Shown here in pieces: positions 39,791 through 55,014 of a DNA stretch of 64,000 nt. Each line of letters opens with the position of its first letter. Position 1 is the stretch's first letter. This DNA comes from Mimachlamys varia. Lineage: Eukaryota; Mollusca; Bivalvia; Pectinida; Pectinidae. Below the pieces are notes generated by a model. It was not told the origin of the DNA. It worked only from the letters and a program-made list of their open reading frames with translations, and searched no databases. Made by a program: the position numbers and the translations under genes. Where the stretch lies: NCBI GenBank assembly GCA_947623455.1, contig OX392529.1, positions 9,610,001-9,674,000 on the forward strand. Direction: 5' to 3'.

Positions 39791-41434
39791 CTCCACACAG
39801 AATATAGATACTGATTGTGTATGTATAAGGTTTTAACAAGGCTCCACACATAGAATATAGATACTGATTGTGTATGTATAAGGTTTTAACAAGGCTCCAC
39901 ACATAGAATATAGATACTGATTGTGTATGTATAAGGCTCCACACATAGAATATAGATACTGATTGTGTATGTATAAGGTATTAACAAGGCTCCACACATA
40001 GAATATAGATACTGATTGTGTATGTATAAGGTTTGAACAAGGCTCCACACATAGAATATAGATACTGATTGTGTATGTATAAGGTATTAACAAGGCTCCA
40101 CACATAGAATATAGATACTGATTGTGTATGTATAAGGTATTAACAAGGCTCCACACATAGAATATAGATAATGATTGTGTATGTATAAGGCTCCACACAT
40201 AGAATATAGATACTGATTGTGTATGTATAAGGTATTAACAAGGCTCCACACATAGAATATAGATAATGATTGTGTATTAACAAGGCTCCACGTATAGAAT
40301 ATAGATACTGATTGTGTATGTATTGTGTATGTTTAAGGCTCCACACATAGAATATAGATACTGATTGTGTATGTATAAGGCTCCAAACATAGAATATAGA
40401 TACTGATTGTGTATGTATAAGGTATTAACAAGGCTCCACACATAGAATATAGATAATAGTTGTGTATGTATAAGGCTCCACACATAGAATATAGATACTG
40501 ATTGTGTATGTATAAGGTATTAACAAGGCTCCACACATAGAATATAGATAATAGTTGTGTATGTATAAGGCTCCACACATAGAATATAGATACTGATTGT
40601 GTATGTATAAGGCTCCACACAGAATATAGATACTGATTGTGTATGTATAAGGTTTTAACAAGGCTCCACACATAGAATATAGATACTGATTGTGTATGTA
40701 TAAGGTTTTAACAAGGCTCCACACATAGAATATAGATACTGATTGTGTATGTATAAGGCTCCACACATAGAATATAGATACTGATTGTGTATGTATAAGG
40801 TATTAACAAGGCTCCACACATAGAATATAGATACTGATTGTGTATGTATAAGGTTTGAACAAGGCTCCACACATAGAATATAGATACTGATTGTGTATGT
40901 ATAAGGTATTAACAAGGCTCCACACATAGAATATAGATACTGATTGTGTATGTATAAGGTATTAACAAGGCTCCACACATAGAATATAGATAATGATTGT
41001 GTATGTATAAGGCTCCACACATAGAATATAGATACTGATTGTGTATGTATAAGGTATTAACAAGGCTCCACACATAGAATATAGATAATGATTGTGTATT
41101 AACAAGGCTCCACGTATAGAATATAGATACTGATTGTGTATGTATTGTGTATGTTTAAGGCTCCACACATAGAATATAGATACTGATTGTGTATGTATAA
41201 GGCTCCAAACATAGAATATAGATACTGATTGTGTATGTATAAGGTATTAACAAGGCTCCACACATAGAATATAGATAATAGTTGTGTATGTATAAGGCTC
41301 CACACATAGAATATAGATAATGATTGTGTATGTATAAGGCTCCACACATAGAATATAGATAATGATTGTGTATGTATAAGGCTCCACACATAGAATATAG
41401 ATAATGATTGTGTATGTATAAGGCTCCACACATA
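39791..41434. repeat. 822-bp tandem duplication
   Basis: Rare markers repeat at exactly 822 bp: the two-base-deleted unit CTCCACACAGAAT (39,791/40,613), the TGTGTATTAAC junction (40,271/41,093), the extended TATGTATTGTGTATG (about 40,318/41,140) and GATAATAGTTG (40,452/41,274). The copies look almost identical, so the event is recent. Confidence 0.9.
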
Positions 41435-41923
41435 GAATATAGATAATGATTGTGTATGTTTAAGGCTCCACACATAGAATATAGATAATGATTGTGTATG
41501 TATAAGGCTCCACACATAGAATATATATACTGATTGTGTATGTATAAGGCTCCACACATAGAATATAGATAATGATTGTGTATGTATAAGGCTCCACACA
41601 TAGAATATAGATACTGATTGTGTATGTTTAAGGCTCCACACATAGAATATAGATAATGATTGTGTATGTATAAGGCTCCACACATAGAATATATATACTG
41701 ATTGTGTATGTATAAGGCTCCACACATAGAATATAGATAATGATTGTGTATGTATAAGGCTCCACACATAGAATATAGATAATGATTGTGTATGTATAAG
41801 GCTCCACACATAGAATATAGATAATGATTGTGTATGTTTAAGGCTCCACACATAGAATATAGATACTGATTGTGTATGTATAAGGCTCCACACATAGAAT
41901 ATAGATACTGATTGTGTATGTAT
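41252..41923. repeat. Sixteen uninterrupted 42-bp units, with a 168-bp internal period
   Basis: From the AAGGCTCC at 41,252 to the next long unit at 41,924 is 672 bp, exactly 16 x 42, with no 53-bp unit. Inside, GTATGTTT recurs at 41,453 and 41,621 (168 bp) and at 41,831 (a further 210 bp). ATATATATAC recurs at 41,521 and 41,689 (168 bp). The run therefore grew partly by copying a four-unit block. Its left part lies within the second copy of the 822-bp duplication. Confidence 0.92.
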
Positions 41924-43274
41924 AAGGTATTAACAAGGCTCCACACATAGAATATAGATACTGATTGTGTATGTATAAGGCTCCACACATAGAATATAGA
42001 TACTGATTGTGTATGTATAAGATATTAACAAGGCTCCACACATAGAATATAGATAATGATTGTGTATGTATAAGGCTCCACGTATAGAATATAGATACTG
42101 ATTGTGTATGTATAAGGTATTAACAAGGCTTCACGTATAGAATATATATACTGATTGTGTATGTTTAAGGCTCCACACATAGAATATAGATACTGATTGT
42201 GTATGTATAAGGTATTAACAAGGCTCCACACATAGAATATAGATACTGATTGTGTATGTATAAGGCTCCACACATAGAATATAGATACTGATTGTGTATG
42301 TATAAGGTATTAACAAGGTTCCACACATAGAATATAGATAATGATTGTGTATGTTTAAGGCTCCACACATAGAATATAGATACTGATTGTGTATGTATAA
42401 GGTATTAACAAGGCTCCACACATAGAATATAGATACTGATTGTGTATGTATAAGGTATTAACAAGGCTCCACACATAGAATATAGATACTGATTGTGTAT
42501 GTATAAGGTATTAACAAGGCTCCACACATAGAATATAGATACTGATTGTGTATGTATAAGGTATTATCAAGGCTCCACACATAGAATATAGATAATGATT
42601 GTGTATGTATAAGGCTCCACACATAGAATATAGATAATGATTGTGTATGTATAAGGTATTAACAAGGCTCCACACATAGAATATAGATACTGATTGTGTA
42701 TGTATAAGGTATTAACAAGGCTCCACACATAGAATATAGATAATGATTGTGTATGTATAAGGTATTAGCAAGGCTCCACACATAGAATATAGATAATGAT
42801 TGTGTATGTATAAGGCTCCACACATAGATTATAGATACTTATTGTGTATGTATAAGGTATTACAAGGCTCCACACATAGAATATAGATACTGATTGTGTA
42901 TGTATAAGGCTCCACACATAGAATATAGATACTGATTGTGTATGTATAAGGCTCCACACATAGAATATAGATAATGATTGTGTATGTATAAGGTATTAAC
43001 AAGGCTCCACACATAGAATATAGATACTGATTGTGTATGTATAAGGTATTAACAAGGCTCCACACATAGAATATAGATACTGATTGTGTATGTATAAGGC
43101 TCCACACATAGAATATAGATACTGATTGTGTATGTATAAGGTATTAACAAGGCTCCACACATAGAATATAGATAATGATTGTGTATGTATAAGGCTCCAC
43201 AAATAGAATATAGATAATGATTGTGTATGTATAAGGCTCCACACATAGAATATAGATACTGATTGTGTATGTAT

Positions 43275-43654
43275 AAGGTATTAACAAGGCTCCACACATA
43301 GAATATAGATAATGATTGTGTATGTATAAGGCTCCACACATAGAATATAGATACTGATTGTGTATGTATAAGGTATTAACAAGGCTCCACACATAGAATA
43401 TAGATAATGATTGTGTATGTATAAGGCTCCACACATAGAATATAGATACTGATTGTGTATGTATAAGGTATTAACAAGGCTCCACACATAGAATATAGAT
43501 AATGATTGTGTATGTATAAGGCTCCACACATAGAATATAGATACTGATTGTGTATGTATAAGGTATTAACAAGGCTCCACACATAGAATATAGATAATGA
43601 TTGTGTATGTATAAGGCTCCACACATAGAATATAGATACTGATTGTGTATGTAT
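43275..43654. repeat. 95-bp dimer repeat (53+42), four copies
   Basis: Long units start at 43,275, 43,370, 43,465, 43,560 and 43,655, exactly 95 bp apart. As at 19.8 kb, every long unit carries GATAAT and every short unit GATACT. Confidence 0.9.
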
Positions 43655-44325
43655 AAGGTATTAACAAGGCTCCACGTATAGAATATATATACTGATTCTG
43701 TATGTATAAGGTATTAACAAGGCTCCACACATAGAATATAGATACTGATTGTGTATGTATAAGGTATTAACAAGGCTCCACACATAGAATATATATACTG
43801 ATTGTGTATGTTTAAGGCTCCACACATAGAACATAGATACTGATTGTGTATGTATAAGGTATTAACAAGGCTCCACACATAGAATATAGATACTGATTGT
43901 GTATGTATAAGGTATTAACAAGGCTCCACACATAGAATATAGATACTGATTGTGTATGTATAAGGCTCCACACATAGAATATAGATACTGATTGTGTATG
44001 TATAAGGTATTAACAAGGCTCCACACATAGAATATAGATACTGATTGTGTATGTATAAGGTATTAACAAGGCTCCACACATAGAATATAGATACTGATTG
44101 TGTATGTATAAGGTATTAACAAGGCTCCACACATAGAATATAGATACTGATTGTGTATGTACAAGGTATTAACAAGGCTCCACACATAGAATATAGATAC
44201 TGATTGTGTATGTATAAGGTATTAACAAGGCTCCACACATAGAATATAGATAATGATTGTGTATGTATAAGGCTCCACACATAGAATATAGATAATGATT
44301 GTGTATGTATAAGGTATTAACAAGG

Positions 44326-47300
44326 CTCCATACATAGAATATAGATAATGATTGTGTATGTATAAGGTATTAACAAGGCTCCACACATAGAATATAGATA
44401 CTGATTGTGTATGTATAAGGTATTAACAAGGCTCCACACATAGAATATAGATAATGATTGTGTATGTATAAGGCTCCACACATAGAATATAGATACTTAT
44501 TGTGTATGTATAAGGTATTACAAGGCTCCACACATAGAATATAGATACTGATTGTGTATGTATAAGGCTCCACACATAGAATATAGATACTGATTGTGTA
44601 TGTATAAGGTATTAACAAGGCTCCACACATAGAATATAGATACTGATTGTGTATGTATAAGGTATTAACAAGGCTCCACACATAGAATATAGATACTGAT
44701 TGTGTATGTATAAGGTATTAACAAGGCTCCACACATAGAATATAGATACTGATTGTGTATGTATAAGGTATTAACAAGGCTCCACACATAGAATATAGAT
44801 AATGATTGTGTATGTATAAGGCATTAACAAGGCTTCACACATAGAATATAGATAATGATTGTGTATGTTTAAGGCTCCACACATAGAATATAGATACTGA
44901 TTGTGTATGTATAAGGTATTAACAAGGCTCCACACATAGAATATAGATAATGATTGTGTATGTATAAGGCTCCACACATAGAATATAGATACTGATTGTG
45001 TATGTATAAGGTATTAACAAGGCTCCACGTATAGAATATATATACTGATTCTGTATGTATAAGGTATTAACAAGGCTCCACACATAGAATATAGATACTG
45101 ATTGTGTATGTTTAAGGCTCCACACATAGAATATAGATACTGATTGTGTATGTATAAGGTATTAACAAGGCTCCACACATAGAATATATATACTGATTGT
45201 GTATGTTTAAGGCTCCACACATAGAATATAGATACTGATTGTGTATGTATAAGGTATTAACAAGGCTCCACACATAGAATATAGATACTGATTGTGTATG
45301 TATAAGGTATTAACAAGGCTCCACACATAGAATATAGATACTGATTGTGTATGTATAAGGCTCCACACATAGAATATAGATACTGATTGTGTATGTATAA
45401 GGTATTAACAAGGCTCCACACATAGAATATAGATACTGATTGTGTATGTATAAGGTATTAACAAGGCTCCACACATAGAATATAGATACTGATTGTGTAT
45501 GTATAAGGTATTAACAAGGCTCCACACATAGAATATAGATACTGATTGTGTATGTACAAGGTATTAACAAGGCTCCACACATAGAATATAGATACTGATT
45601 GTGTATGTATAAGGTATTAACAAGGCTCCACACATAGAATATAGATAATGATTGTGTATGTATAAGGCTCCACACATAGAATATAGATAATGATTGTGTA
45701 TGTATAAGGTATTAACAAGGCTCCACACATAGAATATAGATAATGATTGTGTATGTATAAGGTATTAACAAGGCTCCACACATAGAATATAGATACTGAT
45801 TGTGTATGTATAAGGTATTAACAAGGCTCCACACATAGAATATAGATAATGATTGTGTATGTATAAGGCTCCACACATAGAATATAGATACTTATTGTGT
45901 ATGTATAAGGTATTACAAGGCTCCACACATAGAATATAGATACTGATTGTGTATGTATAAGGCTCCACACATAGAATATAGATACTGATTGTGTATGTAT
46001 AAGGTATTAACAAGGCTCCACACATAGAATATAGATAATGATTGTGTATGTATAAGGCTCCACACATAGAATATAGATACTGATTGTGTATGTATAAGGT
46101 ATTAACAAGGCTCCACACATAGAATATAGATAATGATTGTGTATGTATAAGGTATTAACAAGGCTTCACACATAGAATATAGATAATGATTGTGTATGTA
46201 TAAGGTATTAACAAGGTTCCACACATAGAATATAGATAATGATTGTGTATGTATAAGGCTCCACACATAGAATATAGATACTTATTGTGTATGTATAAGG
46301 TATTGCAAGGCTCCACACATAGAATATAGATAATGATTGTGTATGTATAAGGTATTAACAAGGCTCCACGCATAGAATATAGATACTGATTGTGTATGTA
46401 TAAGGCTCAACACATAGAATATAGATACTGATTGTGTATGTATAAGGTATTAACAAGGCTCCACACATAGAATATAGATAATGATTGTGTATGTATAATG
46501 CTCCACACATAGAATATAGATAATGATTGTGTATGTATAAGGCTCCACACATAGAATATAGATACTGATTGTGTATGTATAAGGTATTAACAAGGCTCCA
46601 CACATAGAATATAGATACTGATTGTGTATGTATCAGGTATTAACAAGGCTCCACACATAGAATATAGATAATGATTGTGTATTAACAAGGCTCCACACAT
46701 AGAATATAGATAATGATTGTGTATGTATAAGGTATTAACAAGGCTCCACACATAGAATATAGATACTGATTGTGTATGTATAAGGCTCCAAACATAGAAT
46801 AAAGTTACTGATTGTGTATGTATAAGGCTCCACACATAGAATATAGATACTGATTGTGTATGTATTGGGTATTAAAAAGGCTCCACACATAGAATATAGA
46901 TAATGATTGTCTATGTATAAGGTATTAACAAGGCTCCACACATAGAATATAGATACTGATTGTGTATGTATAAGGTATTAACAAGGCTCCATGTATAGAA
47001 TATATATACTGATTGTGTATGTATAAGGTATTAACAAGGCTCCACACATAGAATATAGATACTGATTGTGTATGTATAAGGTATTAACAAGGCTCCACAC
47101 ATAGAATATATATACTGATTGTGTATGTTTAAGGCTCCACACATAGAACATAGATACTGATTGTGTATGTATAAGGTATTAACAAGGCTCCACACATAGA
47201 ATATAGATACTGATTGTGTATGTATAAGGTATTAACAAGGCTCCACACATAGAATATAGATACTGATTGTGTATGTATAAGGCTCCACACATAGAATATA

Positions 47301-50300
47301 GATACTGATTGTGTATGTATAAGGTATTAACAAGGCTCCACACATAGAATATAGATACTGATTGTGTATGTATAAGGTATTAACAAGGCTCCACACATAG
47401 AATATAGATACTGATTGTGTATGTATAAGGTATTAACAAGGCTCCACACATAGAATATAGATACTGATTGTGTATGTACAAGGTATTAACAAGGCTCCAC
47501 ACATAGAATATAGATACTGATTGTGTATGTATAAGGTATTAACAAGGCTCCACACATAGAATATAGATAATGATTGTGTATGTATAAGGCTCCACACATA
47601 GAATATAGATAATGATTGTGTATGTATAAGGTATTAACAAGGCTCCATACATAGAATATAGATAATGATTGTGTATGTATAAGGTATTAACAAGGCTCCA
47701 CACATAGAATATAGATACTGATTGTGTATGTATAAGGTATTAACAAGGCTCCACACATAGAATATTGATAATGATTGTGTATGTATAAGGCTCCACACAT
47801 AGAATATAGATACTTATTGTGTATGTATAAGGTATTACAAGGCTCAACACATAGAATATAGATACTGATTGTGTATGTATAAGGCTCCACACATAGAATA
47901 TAGATACTGATTGTGTATGTATAAGGTATTAACAAGGCTCCACACATAGAATATAGATACTGATTGTGTATGTATAAGGTATTAACAAGGCTCCACACAT
48001 AGAATATAGATACTGATTGTGTATGTATAAGGTATTAACAAGGCTCCACACATAGAATATAGATACTGATTGTGTATGTATAAGGTATTAACAAGGCTCC
48101 ACACATAGAATATAGATAATGATTGTGTATGTATAAGGTATTAACAAGGCTTCACACATAGAATATAGATAATGATTGTGTATGTTTAAGGCTCCACACA
48201 TAGAATATAGATAATGATTGTGTATGTATAAGTCTCCACACATAGAATATAGATACTGATTGTGTATGTATAAGGTATTAACAAGGCTCCACACATAGAA
48301 TATAGATAATGATTGTGTATGTATAAGGCTCCACACATAGAATATAGATACTGATTGTGTATGTATAAGGTATTAACAAGGCTCCACGTATAGAATATAT
48401 ATACTGATTCTGTATGTATAAGGTATTAACAAGGCTCCACACATAGAATATAGATACTGATTGTGTATGTATAAGGTATTAACAAGGCTCCACACATAGA
48501 ATATATATACTGATTGTGTATGTTTAAGGCTCCACACATAGAATATAGATACTGATTGTGTATGTATAAGGTATTAACAAGGCTCCACACATAGAATATA
48601 GATACTGATTGTGTATGTATAAGGTATTAACAAGGCTCCACACATAGAATCTAGATACTGATTGTGTATGTATAAGGCTCCACACATAGAATATAGATAC
48701 TGATTGTGTATGTATAAGGTATTAACAAGGCTCCACACATAGAATATAGATACTGATTGTGTATGTATAAGGTATTAACAAGGCTCCACACATAGAATAT
48801 AGATACTGATTGTGTATGTATAAGGTATTAACAAGGCTCCACACATAGAATATAGATACTGATTGTGTATGTACAAGGTATTAACAAGGCTCCACACATA
48901 GAATATAGATACTGATTGTGTATGTATAAGGTATTACAAGGCTCCACACATAGAATATAGATACTGATTGTGTATGTATAAGGCTCCACACATAGAATAT
49001 AGATACTGATTGTGTATGTATAAGGTATTAACAAGGCTCCACACATAGAATATAGATACTGATTGTGTATGTATAAGGTATTAACAAGGCTCCACACATA
49101 GAATATAGATACTGATTGTGTATGTATAAGGTATTAACAAGGCTCCACACATAGAATATAGATACTGATTGTGTATGTATAAGGTATTAACAAGGCTCCA
49201 CACATAGAATATAGATACTGATTGTGTATGTATCAGGTATTAACAAGGCTCCACACATAGAATATAGATAATGATTGTGTATTAACAAGGCTCCACACAT
49301 AGAATATAGATAATGATTGTGTATGTATAAGGTATTAACAAGGCTCCACACATAGAATATAGATACTGATTGTGTATGTATAAGGCTCCAAACATAGAAT
49401 AAAGTTACTGATTTTGTATGTATAAGGCTCCACACATAGAATATAGATACTGATTGTGTATGTATAAGGTATTAACAAGGCTCCACACATAGAATATAGA
49501 TACTGATTGTGTATGTATAAGGCTCCACACATAGAATATAGATACTGATTGTGTATGTATTGGGTATTAAAAAGGCTCCACACATAGAATATAGATAATG
49601 ATTGTCTATGTATAAGGTATTAACAAGGCTCCACACATAGAATATAGATACTGATTGTGTATGTATAAGGTATTAACAAGGCTCCATGTATAGAATATAT
49701 ATACTGATTGTGTATGTATAAGGTATTAACAAGGCTCCACACATAGAATATAGATACTGATTGTGTATGTATAAGGTATTAACAAGGCTCCACACATAGA
49801 ATATATATACTGATTGTGTATGTTTAAGGCTCCACACATAGAACATAGATACTGATTGTGTATGTATAAGGTATTAACAAGGCTCCACACATAGAATATA
49901 GATACTGATTGTGTATGTATAAGGTATTAACAAGGCTCCACACATAGAATATAGATACTGATTGTGTATGTATAAGGCTCCACACATAGAATATAGATAC
50001 TGATTGTGTATGTATAAGGTATTAACAAGGCTCCACACATAGAATATAGATACTGATTGTGTATGTATAAGGTATTAACAAGGCTCCACACATAGAATAT
50101 AGATACTGATTGTGTATGTATAAGGTATTAACAAGGCTCCACACATAGAATATAGATACTGATTGTGTATGTACAAGGTATTAACAAGGCTCCACACATA
50201 GAATATAGATACTGATTGTGTATGTATAAGGTATTAACAAGGCTCCACACATAGAATATAGATAATGATTGTGTATGTATAAGGCTCCACACATAGAATA

Positions 50301-53300
50301 TAGATAATGATTGTGTATGTATAAGGTATTAACAAGGCTCCATACATAGAATATAGATAATGATTGTGTATGTATAAGGTATTAACAAGGCTCCACACAT
50401 AGAATATAGATACTGATTGTGTATGTATAAGGTATTAACAAGGCTCCACACATAGAATATTGATAATGATTGTGTATGTATAAGGCTCCACACATAGAAT
50501 ATAGATACTTATTGTGTATGTATAAGGTATTACAAGGCTCAACACATAGAATATAGATACTGATTGTGTATGTATAAGGCTCCACACATAGAATATAGAT
50601 ACTGATTGTGTATGTATAAGGTATTAACAAGGCTCCACACATAGAATATAGATACTGATTGTGTATGTATAAGGTATTAACAAGGCTCCACACATAGAAT
50701 ATAGATAATGATTGTGTATGTATAAGGTATTAACAAGGCTTCACACATAGAATATAGATAATGATTGTGTATGTATAAGGCTCCACACATAGAATATAGA
50801 TAATGATTGTGTATGTATAAGTCTCCACACATAGAATATAGATACTGATTGTGTATGTATAAGGTATTAACAAGGCTCCACACATAGAATATAGATAATG
50901 ATTGTGTATGTATAAGGCTCCACACATAGAATATAGATACTGATTGTGTATGTATAAGGTATTAACAAGGCTCCACGTATAGAATATATATACTGATTCT
51001 GTATGTATAAGGTATTAACAAGGCTCCACACATAGAATATAGATACTGATTGTGTATGTATAAGGTATTAACAAGGCTCCACACATAGAATATATATACT
51101 GATTGTGTATGTTTAAGGCTCCACACATAGAATATAGATACTGATTGTGTATGTATAAGGTATTAACAAGGCTCCACACATAGAATATAGATACTGATTG
51201 TGTATGTATAAGGTATTAACAAGGCTCCACACATAGAATCTAGATACTGATTGTGTATGTATAAGGCTCCACACATAGAATATAGATACTGATTGTGTAT
51301 GTATAAGGTATTAACAAGGCTCCACACATAGAATATAGATACTGATTGTGTATGTATAAGGTATTAACAAGGCTCCACACATAGAATATAGATACTGATT
51401 GTGTATGTATAAGGTATTAACAAGGCTCCACACATAGAATATAGATACTGATTGTGTATGTACAAGGTATTAACAAGGCTCCACACATAGAATATAGATA
51501 CTGATTGTGTATGTATAAGGTATTACAAGGCTCCACACATAGAATATAGATACTGATTGTGTATGTATAAGGCTCCACACATAGAATATAGATACTGATT
51601 GTGTATGTATAAGGTATTAACAAGGCTCCACACATAGAATATAGATACTGATTGTGTATGTATAAGGTATTAACAAGGCTCCACACATAGAATATAGATA
51701 CTGATTGTGTATGTATAAGGTATTAACAAGGCTCCACACATAGAATATAGATACTGATTGTGTATGTATAAGGTATTAACAAGGCTCCACACATAGAATA
51801 TAGATAATGATTGTGTATGTATAAGGTATTAACAAGGCTTCACACATAGAATATAGATAATGATTGTGTATGTATAAGGTATTAACAAGGCTCCACACAT
51901 AGAATATAGATAATGATTGTGTATTAACAAGGCTCCACACATAGAATATAGATAATGATTGTGTATGTATAAGGTATTAACAAGGCTCCACACATAGAAT
52001 ATAGATACTGATTGTGTATGTATAAGGCTCCACACATAGAATATAGATACTGATTGTGTATGTATAAGGTATTAACAAGGCTCCACACATAGAATATAGA
52101 TACTGATTGTGTATGTATAAGGCTCCACACATAGAATATAGATACTGATTGTGTATGTATTGGGTATTAAAAAGGCTCCACACATAGAATATAGATAATG
52201 ATTGTCTATGTATAAGGTATTAACAAGGCTCCACACATAGAATATAGATACTGATTGTGTATGTATAAGGTATTAACAAGGCTCCATGTATAGAATATAT
52301 ATACTGATTCTGTATGTATAAGGTATTAACAAGGCTCCACACATAGAATATAGATACTGATTGTGTATGTATAAGGTATTAACAAGGCTCCACACATAGA
52401 ATATATATACTGATTGTGTATGTTTAAGGCTCCACACATAGAACATAGATACTGATTGTGTATGTATAAGGTATTAACAAGGCTCCACACATAGAATATA
52501 GATACTGATTGTGTATGTATAAGGTATTAACAAGGCTCCACACATAGAATATAGATACTGATTGTGTATGTATAAGGTATTAACAAGGCTCCACACATAG
52601 AATATAGATACTGATTGTGTATGTATAAGGCTCCACACATAGAATATAGATACTGATTGTGTATGTATAAGGTATTAACAAGGCTCCACACATAGAATAT
52701 AGATACTGATTGTGTATGTATAAGGTATTAACAAGGCTCCACACATAGAATATAGATACTGATTGTGTATGTATAAGGTATTAACAAGGCTCCACACATA
52801 GAATATAGATACTGATTGTGTATGTACAAGGTATTAACAAGGCTCCACACATAGAATATAGATACTGATTGTGTATGTATAAGGTATTAACAAGGCTCCA
52901 CACATAGAATATAGATAATGATTGTGTATGTATAAGGCTCCACACATAGAATATAGATAATGATTGTGTATGTATAAGGTATTAACAAGGCTCCATACAT
53001 AGAATATAGATAATGATTGTGTATGTATAAGGTATTAACAAGGCTCCACACATAGAATATAGATACTGATTGTGTATGTATAAGGTATTAACAAGGCTCC
53101 ACACTTAGAATATTGATAATGATTGTGTATGTATAAGGCTCCACACATAGAATATAGATACTTATTGTGTATGTATAAGGTATTACAAGGCTCAACACAT
53201 AGAATATAGATACTGATTGTGTATGTATAAGGCTCCACACATAGAATATAGATACTGATTGTGTATGTATAAGGTATTAACAAGGCTCCACACATAGAAT

Positions 53301-54445
53301 ATAGATACTGATTGTGTATGTATAAGGTATTAACAAGGCTCCACACATAGAATATAGATACTGATTGTGTATGTATAAGGTATTAACAAGGCTCCACACA
53401 TAGAATATAGATACTGATTGTGTATGTATAAGGTATTAACAAGGCTCCACACATAGAATATAGATAATGATTGTGTATGTATAAGGTATTAACAAGGCTT
53501 CACACATAGAATATAGATAATGATTGTGTATGTTTAAGGCTCCACACATAGAATATAGATAATGATTGTGTATGTATAAGTCTCCACACATAGAATATAG
53601 ATACTGATTGTGTATGTATAAGGTATTAACAAGGCTCCACACATAGAATATAGATAATGATTGTGTATGTATAAGGCTCCACACATAGAATATAGATACT
53701 GATTGTGTATGTATAAGGTATTAACAAGGCTCCACGTATAGAATATATATACTGATTCTGTATGTATAAGGTATTAACAAGGCTCCACACATAGAATATA
53801 GATACTGATTGTGTATGTATAAGGTATTAACAAGGCTCCACACATAGAATATATATACTGATTGTGTATGTTTAAGGCTCCACACATAGAATATAGATAC
53901 TGATTGTGTATGTATAAGGTATTAACAAGGCTCCACACATAGAATATAGATACTGATTGTGTATGTATAAGGTATTAACAAGGCTCCACACATAGAATCT
54001 AGATACTGATTGTGTATGTATAAGGCTCCACACATAGAATATAGATACTGATTGTGTATGTATAAGGTATTAACAAGGCTCCACACATAGAATATAGATA
54101 CTGATTGTGTATGTATAAGGTATTAACAAGGCTCCACACATAGAATATAGATACTGATTGTGTATGTATAAGGTATTAACAAGGCTCCACACATAGAATA
54201 TAGATACTGATTGTGTATGTACAAGGTATTAACAAGGCTCCACACATAGAATATAGATACTGATTGTGTATGTATAAGGTATTACAAGGCTCCACACATA
54301 GAATATAGATACTGATTGTGTATGTATAAGGCTCCACACATAGAATATAGATACTGATTGTGTATGTATAAGGTATTAACAAGGCTCCACACATAGAATA
54401 TAGATACTGATTGTGTATGTATAAGGTATTAACAAGGCTCCACAC
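44326..54445. repeat. Block C: four copies of a ~2.6-3.3-kb higher-order repeat
   Basis: CTCCATACATAG occurs at 44,326, 47,643, 50,338 and 52,991, giving offsets of 3,317, 2,695 and 2,653 bp. GAACATAGAT occurs at 43,829, 47,146, 49,841 and 52,441. GAATCTAG occurs at 48,651, 51,240 and 53,999. GATTCTG occurs at 43,694, 45,047, 48,406, 50,995, 52,306 and 53,754. The order of markers is conserved, and the period varies by whole units, so copies differ by unit gain or loss rather than by substitution. Confidence 0.87.
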
Positions 54446-55014
54446 ATAGAATATAGATACTGATTGTGTATGTATAAGGTATTAACAAGGCTCCACACAT
54501 AGAATATAGATACTGATTGTGTATGTATAAGGTATTAACAAGGCTCCACACATAGAATATAGATAATGATTGTGTATGTATAAGGTATTAACAAGGCTTC
54601 ACACATAGAATATAGATAATGATTGTGTATGTATAAGGTATTAACAAGGTTCCACACATAGAATATAGATAATGATTGTGTATGTATAAGGCTCCACACA
54701 TAGAATATAGATACTTATTGTGTATGTATAAGGTATTGCAAGGCTCCAAAAATAGAATATAGATAATGATTGTGTATGTATAAGGTATTAACAAGGCTCC
54801 ACGCATAGAATATAGATACTGATTGTGTATGTATAAGGCTCCACACATAGAATATAGATACTGATTGTGTATGTATAAGGTATTAACAAGGCTCCACACA
54901 TAGAATATAGATAATGATTGTGTATGTATAATGCTCCACACATAGAATATAGATAATGATTGTGTATGTATAAGGCTCCACACATAGAATATAGATACTG
55001 ATTGTGTATGTATA

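Noticed and set aside
41099..41988. Minus-strand frames of 264 and 277 codons with a 14-residue repeat (MCGALYIHNHYLYS)
   Set aside because: They exist only because sixteen 42-bp units follow one another. They have no unique sequence, no start context and no recognisable domain, and two frames are open at once.
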